Assembly (NCBI GenBank): GCA_900769555.1
Contig: CAAGHA010000106.1
Coordinates: 1 to 34,090 of the forward strand
Direction: 5' to 3'
Source of the DNA: Bacteroidales bacterium
GTDB lineage: Bacteria; Bacteroidota; Bacteroidia; Bacteroidales; Paludibacteraceae
Length of the DNA stretch: 34,090 nt
The translations under genes were made by a program, and so were the position numbers. The notes below the pieces were generated by a model, which had not been told where the DNA came from, made no database searches, and saw only the letters and a program-made list of their open reading frames with translations. This document shows, piece after piece, positions 16,117 through 22,875 of this stretch. Position 1 is the first letter of the stretch. Each line of letters opens with the position of its first letter.

Positions 16117-17256
16117 TTACATTTTTAATAACATTGTTAGTTTCAATGTTAAGTCAAATAGTATGATTTTGACTTGTCCATTGCGTTCTATATGTCGTTC
16201 TGCCAACTCCAATTCCGATAAGAATTGACAGATATTTCTTTCGTTGATAAATGGTGCAAATTTCAGTGAGAAGTTACTCTCTTCGTTTGTCATATAGTTT
16301 AATTCTTTTTGCCCCACGTTGGAGATAAAGTTTTCTCTAACCAATCTTTGGAAGTACTGTAATAAAGAAATTAATTTCTTTCGATTCCATTCGGATGATA
16401 GTTCTTCCGACCAATTTCGCATACCTCGAATATTTCGAGTGTAGCAGGTTCTCATTATCTCAACAAATTTTTCAAAATACTCCTTGCTACTATCTCCGTT
16501 CTCCACCAAATCAAATGCTTTTACAATATTTCCATTGGCAACTCTCGCAACTCCTTTTAGGTCTATGTTCGTGTTGCTTGGGTAACGGTCTTTTATCGCT
16601 TTTTCTACCTCTTCCGAAGGGAGAGATGGAACATATATCTTTTGTAGCCGAGAGGTAATTGTGGGTAATAATTTATTGGGGTCATCGCAAATGAAGATGA
16701 ACAATGTTTTTGGGAATGGCTCTTCGATGATTTTTAGCAACTTATTAGCGCATTGAATGTTCATCTTATCTGCAAAATTTACAATAGTTATCTTGTAGTC
16801 AGATTCAAATGTGGTTTTATGCATCTCCGCAACAATTTCTGCTGCTTCTGCAACCGAAATTACCAACTGTTTATTGGCGTGTTTATTACCGATTTCCGGA
16901 GATAATTTTTCACTCCATTTTTCAAAAGAAAAGTAGGGAGTATCTAAAATTTGCTCCCTCCATTCCACGATTCCGCCTTCACTAAATTTATGAATTTCGA
17001 GGATAACCGGAAACACAAAGTGTAAGTCGGGGTGAATTAATTTTTGGTACTTTAAACAAGAAGGACATTCTCCGCAGGCGTCCCCCTCTTTTTTATTTGT
17101 GCATGCGACGTACTGTGCGAAGGCTATAGCCAACGCCAGTTTTCCGGACCCTTCGGGACCATACAACAAGATGGCATGAGCCAATCTTTCCTCTTTTACA
17201 GAACGGATTAGCCTCTCTTTTACCTCATTTTGTCCGTATATATCACTAAATCGCAT
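16117..17256 (-). CDS. holB: DNA polymerase III subunit delta' (clamp loader)
   Basis: A 379-residue AAA+ clamp-loader subunit. Walker A is GPEGSGKL (33-40), and a four-Cys zinc module is at Cys52, 61, 64 and 67 (ACTNKKEGDACGECPSC). KLLKIIEEPFPKTLFIF and ITSRLQKIYVPSL are typical of the DnaX/HolB core. It is the first gene of the minus-strand operon. A -7-like element lies just upstream at 17277-17284. Function in loading the sliding clamp is well established for the family. Confidence 0.93.
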   Translation of the reverse strand: MRFSDIYGQNEVKERLIRSVKEERLAHAILLYGPEGSGKLALAIAFAQYVACTNKKEGDACGECPSCLKYQKLIHPDLHFVFPVILEIHKFSEGGIVEWREQILDTPYFSFEKWSEKLSPEIGNKHANKQLVISVAEAAEIVAEMHKTTFESDYKITIVNFADKMNIQCANKLLKIIEEPFPKTLFIFICDDPNKLLPTITSRLQKIYVPSLPSEEVEKAIKDRYPSNTNIDLKGVARVANGNIVKAFDLVENGDSSKEYFEKFVEIMRTCYTRNIRGMRNWSEELSSEWNRKKLISLLQYFQRLVRENFISNVGQKELNYMTNEESNFSLKFAPFINERNICQFLSELELAERHIERNGQVKIILFDLTLKLTMLLKM

Positions 17257-17276
17257 ACAATATCTCTAAAATGCTT

Positions 17277-17284
17277 CAAATTTA
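17277..17284 (-). promoter_or_regulatory. Candidate -7 element for the holB operon
   Basis: On the minus strand TAAATTTG fits TAnnTTTG, about 20 bases before the holB start, so the leader would be short. No convincing TTTG at the -33 position was found. Confidence 0.4.
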
Positions 17285-17341
17285 GTTATTTCTGCTGAAT
17301 TTTGAAAAAAAGATTGAAGATGTTTTATGGATATTTAAGAA

Positions 17342-17960
17342 TGTAGAGTCAACCGTAGAGTCAACTAGCAAGTGCGAAATGAAATAAAATGGTTAAAGAA
17401 CTCATCTTTATGCGTAGAAAAATTTATTTTTTCTCCGGGTCTCAAGTTAATTTTCTTCTGCACTTTCTTGATAAAGCCATCAGAGAAGTCATTGAAATTA
17501 CTTTTTTCGGTATGTATTGTCTAATAAGTTTGTTAGTGTTTTCTATACATCCTTTCTGCCAAGAAGAATAAGGGTCTGCAAAATATACCGTAGCACCAAT
17601 CTTTTGTGTTATTGTCAAGTGATCTGCGAATTCAGAACCATTGTCGGTGGTTATGGTCTTAATTGTGTTCTTGTAAGGAAAAAGCAATCTCGACACCTCT
17701 TTAGCCAAAGGCTTAGATTTTTTCCCTTGAGGCAGTCTTTGCATTAACAACATATTTGTAGAGCGTTCCACCAATGTAAGTATAGCATGTCCAATAGAAT
17801 CCACAATCAAATCCATCTCCCAATCTTTTCCCGTCTGACTCTATTGGTCTTTCGTGTATACTTGTAAGGTTAGCTATAGGCATGTGTTTTATGGAAGACC
17901 TACGTCTATATGCGTTATAATTAACAATAATGCACTTTGATAATGGAATTAATTTTTCAC
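17342..17960 (-). pseudogene. Decayed IS30-family transposase with one IS end
   Basis: Minus-strand fragments read SIHERPIESDGKR, then WEMDLIVDSIGHAILTLVERSTNM, TTDNGSEFADH, YFADPYSSWQKG and IENTNKLIRQYIPKK, the DDE core of an IS30 transposase with all three acidic residues. The frame breaks near 17828 (apparent loss of about 8 bases before WEMD), at the T-run 17502-17507 (resuming as SNFNDFSDGFIKKVQKK), and again near 17385 before FHFALAS and a stop. The N-terminal HTH part is missing. The right boundary near purE is uncertain. The left end carries GTAGAGTCAAC twice (17343 and 17355), the second within a 21-base stretch also found at 7433. It cannot be active. Confidence 0.85.
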
Positions 17961-17972
17961 CTTCTTTTCCTA

Positions 17973-18003
17973 TTTGGCTTTTCGTTTCTTTCAATTATCT
18001 TTG
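17973..18003 (+). promoter_or_regulatory. purE-folK promoter (TTTG-N19-TATCTTTG)
   Basis: TTTG at 17973-17976, 19 bases, then TATCTTTG at 17996-18003: an exact match to the Bacteroidota housekeeping promoter form. Transcription would start near 18010, about 27 bases before the purE ATG. An apparent in-frame TTG start at 17974 lies inside this promoter and is therefore rejected. Confidence 0.82.
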
Positions 18004-18036
18004 TGTCAAAATCAATTGAAATATTTTGACGTTATT

Positions 18037-18543
18037 ATGGAGGCTATTGTTAGTATTATTATGGGCAGCACATCGGATCTTCCTGTGATGGAGAAGGCTG
18101 CCAAGTTTTTGGATGAAATGGAGATTCCTTTCGAAATGAATGCTTTGTCGGCTCATCGTACTCCGAAAGAGGTGGAAGAGTTTGCTGCAAATGCGAAGGG
18201 ACGCGGCATCAAGGTGATTATTGCTGCTGCAGGTATGGCGGCTGCTCTTCCGGGTGTGATTGCGGCAGGAACTACTCTTCCCGTGATTGGTGTGCCTATC
18301 AAGGGTATGTTGGATGGGTTGGATGCCATGTTGTCTATTATTCAAATGCCTCCGGGCATCCCGGTTGCTACTGTGGGGGTTAATGGTGCGCAAAATGCTG
18401 CTATCTTGGCGGTAGAGATGATTGCTCTTTCAGACCCGCAAGTGGCTGAAAAATTGGAAAACTTTAAGGCGGGCTTGAAGGATAAAATTGTAAAAGCGAA
18501 TGCTGAATTGGCTTCTGTGGAGTATCGCTTTAAAGTGAATTAA
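18037..18543 (+). CDS. purE: N5-carboxyaminoimidazole ribonucleotide mutase
   Basis: A 168-residue class I PurE, which converts N5-CAIR to CAIR in purine synthesis. Motifs: GSTSDLPVM (10-18), SAHRTPKE (38-45, with the catalytic His40), AGMAAALPGV (65-74), and GVPIKGMLDGLDAMLSIIQMP. The start is ATG 18037, giving the normal length. folK follows after 14 bases on the same strand. The promoter sits immediately upstream, next to the IS30 remnant, which did not destroy it. Confidence 0.96.
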   Translation: MEAIVSIIMGSTSDLPVMEKAAKFLDEMEIPFEMNALSAHRTPKEVEEFAANAKGRGIKVIIAAAGMAAALPGVIAAGTTLPVIGVPIKGMLDGLDAMLSIIQMPPGIPVATVGVNGAQNAAILAVEMIALSDPQVAEKLENFKAGLKDKIVKANAELASVEYRFKVN

Positions 18544-18557
18544 GCTTACTTTTGAAA

Positions 18558-19040
18558 ATGGCAAATCTTTTTCTTGGTTTGGGTTCTAATTTGGGTGATA
18601 AGAGAAAGAATATCACTTCAGCAACGATGATTATTGCATCGTTGTTGGGGGATGTTCGTCTCTTGTCCTCTTTTTATGAAACAGAACCCTGGGGGTTTGA
18701 GTCGGAGAACCGTTTTATGAATGCTGCTATTATGGTAGAAACTACCATTGAGCCTCATAAATGCTTAGAAATGGTGAAGGCTATCGAGCGCGAGATGGGA
18801 CGCTCTTATAAACAAAAAGAGGGGTATGAAGATAGAATCATTGATATTGATATTCTTTTGTATGATGATTGTGTCCTCTCTACTCCTAATTTAACGATTC
18901 CGCATCCGCTGATACCTCAACGTGATTTTGTTTTGTTGCCGATGGCTGAGATTGCTCCTCACTTAATTCATCCTACTGAGAAGTGTTCTTTTCAGGAACT
19001 TTTGAATCGTTGGAAGGCTTCTTCTATTTCCGGAGAGTAA
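18558..19040 (+). CDS. folK: 2-amino-4-hydroxy-6-hydroxymethyldihydropteridine diphosphokinase
   Basis: A 160-residue HPPK of the folate pathway, transferring diphosphate from ATP to hydroxymethyl-dihydropterin. Visible: LGLGSNLGDK at the N-terminus, SSFYETEPWGF, FMNAAIMVET, the signature DRIIDIDILLYDD, and IPHPLIPQRDFVLLPMAEI. ATG 18558 is preferred over the TTG at 18552. It is probably cotranscribed with purE and runs convergently towards the MetH-domain gene. Confidence 0.95.
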   Translation: MANLFLGLGSNLGDKRKNITSATMIIASLLGDVRLLSSFYETEPWGFESENRFMNAAIMVETTIEPHKCLEMVKAIEREMGRSYKQKEGYEDRIIDIDILLYDDCVLSTPNLTIPHPLIPQRDFVLLPMAEIAPHLIHPTEKCSFQELLNRWKASSISGE

Positions 19041-19072
19041 CCCTTTGATTTCTTTCTTATCCTAAAATTATT

Positions 19073-19981
19073 TTATCTTGTTGTAAGCCATCTTTTTATC
19101 TCTTCCGGCTTTTTATTCCTCTGTCGGGCATACGCGATTAGTTGGTCTTCTTCTATTTCTCCAACTATAAAGTAGTATGATTGTGGGTGGGCAATGTAGA
19201 GTCCGCAAATGGAGGAGTTGGGATACATGGCTCCATTTTCTGTTAGGGTAATTCCTATCTCTTTTAGATTCACTAAGTTATCAATGTCAAAAAGCAGAGA
19301 CAAGTCGGGGAGTGATGGATAGCCAAAAGCCGGACGTATTCCCGTTTTGTTGCTCTTGTCATATCCCCAGTATTTCTCACGCACTTGTTGATGTAGCCAT
19401 TCTGACAATGCTTCTACCAATCGGTCTGCTATTGTTTGTATGAGCAGTGATTGATAGGAATCTTCTTTTAATTCTTCGCACCACTCTTTTGCTCCAATGA
19501 TTGTGCAGGCAAAGATTCCAATATAATCTTTTTGTGGCGAAACAAAATCGCACAGTGATGCACAGTGATGATTCCGTTCTCCATAATGTTGTTGGCGGAG
19601 AGTGGGTAGGTAGAGTAGTTCTGTGTTCTCTTCGCTTAATAGTTTTATGCCATCTATTTCTCCTTGAGCTGCCGAAAAATAGAGTAGAGCATTCCCTTTC
19701 AATCGCTTATTTTCTATTGCTTCCTTTAGGGTTTTTAGTGCATCTGTGTAGAGGTTTAATGCCTCTTGTGCTTTGTTTTTTTCTTCTTCTGTAAATTGGG
19801 CCAACCAGGCTGTTCTACACTTCTGGCATCCGCAACACTCTTTGAGTCCGTCATAATGACCGGTGATTTTCCATGCTTTAAAAAAGTATTTCCAGTCGAT
19901 CCATTGGGCGACTTCCATGAGATCAAGATTCTCTAATATTATCTTGCCCTGTTGTGTGGGTTTTTGCGGAATATAACTCAT
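19073..19981 (-). CDS. Free-standing MetH activation domain (B12-dependent methionine synthase reactivation)
   Basis: About 302 residues matching only the C-terminal activation domain of MetH. Numbered from the upper possible start (ATG 20002): IDWKYFFKAWKITG (35-48), RQQHYGERN...LCDFVSP, DRLVEALSEWLHQQVREKYWGY, the SAM-binding motif RPAFGYPSLPD (223-233; the usual PDH reads PDL), and LTENGAMYPNSSICGLYIAHP. The domain uses SAM and a flavodoxin-type electron donor to reactivate cob(II)alamin. The catalytic part of MetH is not in the window. A Cys-rich stretch KECCGCQKC lies at 54-62. I prefer ATG 19981, because ATG 20002 is buried in a strong hairpin. Confidence 0.85.
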   Translation of the reverse strand: MSYIPQKPTQQGKIILENLDLMEVAQWIDWKYFFKAWKITGHYDGLKECCGCQKCRTAWLAQFTEEEKNKAQEALNLYTDALKTLKEAIENKRLKGNALLYFSAAQGEIDGIKLLSEENTELLYLPTLRQQHYGERNHHCASLCDFVSPQKDYIGIFACTIIGAKEWCEELKEDSYQSLLIQTIADRLVEALSEWLHQQVREKYWGYDKSNKTGIRPAFGYPSLPDLSLLFDIDNLVNLKEIGITLTENGAMYPNSSICGLYIAHPQSYYFIVGEIEEDQLIAYARQRNKKPEEIKRWLTTR

Positions 19982-19995
19982 CTTTGTCGAAATAA

Positions 19996-20039
19996 ATCCC
20001 ATGTAAGGTGCATTCTATCGAGCAGACCCTACATGGGAT
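19996..20039 (-). terminator. Hairpin between the symporter gene and the MetH-domain gene
   Basis: ATCCCATGTA(A)GG pairs with CC(C)TACATGGGAT, 12 of 13 positions, with an 18-base loop. On the minus strand it follows the symporter stop by about 27 bases and is followed by TTTATTT, a weak T-tract. It may act as a partial terminator or attenuator, or hide the ATG at 20002. Confidence 0.5.
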
Positions 20040-20065
20040 GTAAATTACTGCCTTAAGGCGATATA

Positions 20066-21673
20066 TTAAGCCTCTTTTGCGTGTTTCTCTTTAAGAGTTG
20101 TAGTAATTTTCTCCATTTGTGATTGAGAGAGAGGGTAGAGGGTCATTAAGCCCGCAGCAACAACAACGATGATAGCCGGAATCCAGCTCATCAATTGAAT
20201 GATACCCGGCACAGCTTCTTGGATAGCAACAGAATCCTGACCATCGTATCCATAGACTTTCAACACCCAACCTATGATAGCTCCGGCAATTCCTCCTCCG
20301 AATTTGGTTGCAAAGGAACCTGCCGAGTAGATTAATCCGGTGGCACGTCTGCCATTGACGTATTCAGAATAGTCGGCAGTATCTCCTAACATCGTGAAGA
20401 ATAATGTTGGTAAAATTGCGGCAAAGCATTCAGAAATGGATCCGATGGCGAAAATACCAAAGATGTCTTGCGGACCACATAATGCCAAAAATGAGTTGAT
20501 AATACCGGTCGCAAGCAGTGCGATGATAAAGAGGTTTTTCTTCCCGAAACGATTGCTTAAAGGTGCGGTGATAGCAGCTCCTATGATAGAGGCAATCATC
20601 AGTGCAACCATGTAACTGCTTGCCAAAATTTGGTCGTGGATATAGTGCGTAAAATAGATAACAGTTATTCCTTGTTTTGTGTTATTGTAAATATTGAACA
20701 ACAGTCCAACAAATAGGATAATTACCCACGGTTTATTTTTGAAAAGATCAATCAACTCGGTTTTAAGATTACTCTCTTGTGAGGCAGGAGGTGTCACTCG
20801 TTCTCTTGTCCCATAGAAGGTGATAAATAAGCAAATAACCAACACGATGGATAGGTAATAGATTGCTTTGCTGTATCCTTGACTTTGGTCTATAATAGTA
20901 ATTTTGGAAGCATCCAACTCTTTTTCACCTTCTACAATAAATGAGTAAGGTTTGTTGGCTTCCATTTGGAAACTTTTTCCAACAGTTGCAATATCTTCTT
21001 TTCCATTGATAATAGTGTCATTCCGGAATAAGAACGTAGCAACATTGTCTTTTGTCTTGATGTTTACGTTTTTTACATCATTGGGTGTCGATACTACCAC
21101 TTCGAAGCGGGTTGGAGAGTCCATTGGTTTAACATCTATACTTGGGTTGATGTTCCCAAAATAGGCAACCAAAAGTAGCAAAGATCCTTGCACCACCATA
21201 CCTCCGGCAAATGCTCCAATCATTCTGAAGGAGCCGATACTCGTTCTTTCTTTGTCATCATCTGTCATCACTGCCATTAACGCTCCGTAAGGAATGTTGT
21301 TAGCGGTGTAAATGAGCGTAAATAGTATGTAAGTTACATAGGCATAAACGATTTTCCATTCTATAGACCAATCCGGGTTGGTGAATAGAAGTGATAGTAT
21401 AACGCCTAAAGGAATAGCTGTCCATAATATCCAAGGGCGGAATTTTCCATATTTGGATTTGGTTCTATCACCGATGATTCCCATCGCTATGTCGCTTACT
21501 CCATCACCAAAACGTGCCACCATCATCAACATTCCCACAGTAGCAGGTGAAAGTCCAAATACATCTGTATAAAAGATGATTAAAAACGCAGCAACTCCTC
21601 TCCATGCAATATTGGCGGAGGCATCTCCTAATGCGTACGCAAATTTTTCTTTGAATGATAATTTCTCAGTCAT
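20066..21673 (-). CDS. GPH-family (MelB-like) sugar:cation symporter with large periplasmic insert
   Basis: A 535-residue multi-span transporter of the glycoside-pentoside-hexuronide family. The family signature GDGVSDIAMGIIGDRTKS, followed by GKFRPWILW, is at about 57-84, with Asp61 where the cation-site Asp lies. About 12 membrane helices are visible. Residues 174-266 form a hydrophilic, beta-like insert between the helix ending VAYFGNI and the helix beginning YYLSIVLVI, probably periplasmic. It lies 6 bases downstream of the DUF4380 gene, so they form an operon. The nearby mannanase suggests manno-oligosaccharide or mannose uptake, but substrate is inference. Confidence 0.88.
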   Translation of the reverse strand: MTEKLSFKEKFAYALGDASANIAWRGVAAFLIIFYTDVFGLSPATVGMLMMVARFGDGVSDIAMGIIGDRTKSKYGKFRPWILWTAIPLGVILSLLFTNPDWSIEWKIVYAYVTYILFTLIYTANNIPYGALMAVMTDDDKERTSIGSFRMIGAFAGGMVVQGSLLLLVAYFGNINPSIDVKPMDSPTRFEVVVSTPNDVKNVNIKTKDNVATFLFRNDTIINGKEDIATVGKSFQMEANKPYSFIVEGEKELDASKITIIDQSQGYSKAIYYLSIVLVICLFITFYGTRERVTPPASQESNLKTELIDLFKNKPWVIILFVGLLFNIYNNTKQGITVIYFTHYIHDQILASSYMVALMIASIIGAAITAPLSNRFGKKNLFIIALLATGIINSFLALCGPQDIFGIFAIGSISECFAAILPTLFFTMLGDTADYSEYVNGRRATGLIYSAGSFATKFGGGIAGAIIGWVLKVYGYDGQDSVAIQEAVPGIIQLMSWIPAIIVVVAAGLMTLYPLSQSQMEKITTTLKEKHAKEA

Positions 21674-21679
21674 TTTTAC

Positions 21680-22645
21680 TTAATTTTCTTTGTAGTTTGC
21701 AAATGTAGTTAAAATTTTTTTAATTTCGTTTTCTTCTTTTATGTTGTTAAGCGCAATCAATTCCCAGCTCATTTCACTGCTCATTTTTTCTTCAGGTTGA
21801 AGAGTTTTGAAAGGGGAGTGATACTCTAATTCTAATAGCGACATTTCTCGTTTTTCGTGTACGAAATTGTACAATTCGATTTCGCTTTGTTCTGGATGGA
21901 TTGCTTCCGGATTGTGATGTATATACTGCAAAACAAATAATTCATTTCCGCAGACAGTTGCAATTAAAGGGTGATTACTCCGTATAAATGCTTTTCCGGT
22001 ACACTCCTCAAAATCGGAATCTTTGTCAAGAGGTGTGAAGGAGAAGAAGCCATCTTCTGTTTTGTAACGTGGGCGTCCTTGGTAGGGGTGAGATGGCTCA
22101 CTTAGGGTTACTTCTTCGGAAGAATTTATCGGGACAAAATTGGGGTTATGTCCGTTTACTCGAGTTACAAACCAGATGTCCCATGATACTGCTATTGAGC
22201 GTTTGTTTTGAATGGTGGCAGTGAAATGTAACTTCCCTTCTTCATTGATTTTAATCTCTTTGGTAATAATGATGCCGCTAATAGGAGAAATATCGCTTTG
22301 GAGGACTATTCTTGCTTCTGATTGTTCCAAAATAGTATATTTCCCAAAGCTGATGAAGGGATCCGGTGGCCAAAATAGGGCAGAGCTCAACTTCTCTTCG
22401 TTGAGATCTTGTTGCTTCCACCAATGACTCTGCGGACCCACCCATACTTCGTGTCCATTGTAAGCCTTGAAGTCCAATGTGTGTGGAGTAGGAATGATTC
22501 TTTGTTCCGTGGGTTCGTCCCATAACGAAGGGTCACTTTCTAAGACGTTTTCTCCATTTATCCGTTGAAAAGAGACGATACGTCCTCCTACATCTGTTAA
22601 AATTCCGGCTTTAATTCCCCCGTTTGAAATGTATATTACTGCCAT
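21680..22645 (-). CDS. DUF4380 protein (galactose-mutarotase-like fold)
   Basis: A 321-residue beta-rich protein without signal peptide. ILTDVGGRIVSFQRINGENVLESDPSLW, HEVWVGPQSHWW and WDIWFVTRVNGHNPNFVP resemble DUF4380 proteins, which share the aldose-epimerase-like fold. It is the first gene of the operon with the symporter. A role in handling the imported sugar (for example mutarotation) is plausible but not shown. Confidence 0.8.
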   Translation of the reverse strand: MAVIYISNGGIKAGILTDVGGRIVSFQRINGENVLESDPSLWDEPTEQRIIPTPHTLDFKAYNGHEVWVGPQSHWWKQQDLNEEKLSSALFWPPDPFISFGKYTILEQSEARIVLQSDISPISGIIITKEIKINEEGKLHFTATIQNKRSIAVSWDIWFVTRVNGHNPNFVPINSSEEVTLSEPSHPYQGRPRYKTEDGFFSFTPLDKDSDFEECTGKAFIRSNHPLIATVCGNELFVLQYIHHNPEAIHPEQSEIELYNFVHEKREMSLLELEYHSPFKTLQPEEKMSSEMSWELIALNNIKEENEIKKILTTFANYKEN

Positions 22646-22655
22646 TTTTTTTCAG

Positions 22656-22663
22656 CAAAGATA
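22656..22663 (-). promoter_or_regulatory. Candidate -7 element for the DUF4380-symporter operon
   Basis: On the minus strand TATCTTTG fits TAnnTTTG, but it lies only 10 bases before the start codon and lacks a clear -33 TTTG. If real, the transcript would be nearly leaderless. Confidence 0.35.
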
Positions 22664-22816
22664 GCAAAAAATATTAGGAATCATGAATTAGATGAACAGA
22701 GTTAGGATTTTGTATGTGAGTACGAATTTAAAATCTGGTTGCGAGGAAAATTTGCTAATGATATTAAAACAGGAATTGTTAGAAATAGAAGTTACCTTAT
22801 ATCTTATTTTGGGTGT

Positions 22817-22855
22817 AAAAAAACGAGGAGGTGTTGCAAGAAACACCTCCTCGTT
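22817..22855 (-). terminator. Intrinsic terminator of the mannanase gene
   Basis: A perfect 14-bp stem, AACGAGGAGGTGTT with AACACCTCCTCGTT, and a 6-base loop, followed on the minus strand by a run of seven T. It lies 21 bases after the mannanase stop codon and separates it from the DUF4380 operon. Confidence 0.95.
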
Positions 22856-22875
22856 ACCAACATTTAAACGATCGT

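Noticed and set aside
17974..18036. An N-terminal extension of PurE from a TTG
   Set aside because: The extension covers the promoter elements at 17973-18003, and PurE has normal length from ATG 18037.
19990..20065. Cobalamin riboswitch before the MetH-domain gene
   Set aside because: The region is only about 60 bases, with a simple hairpin and no recognisable B12-box or multi-stem core.
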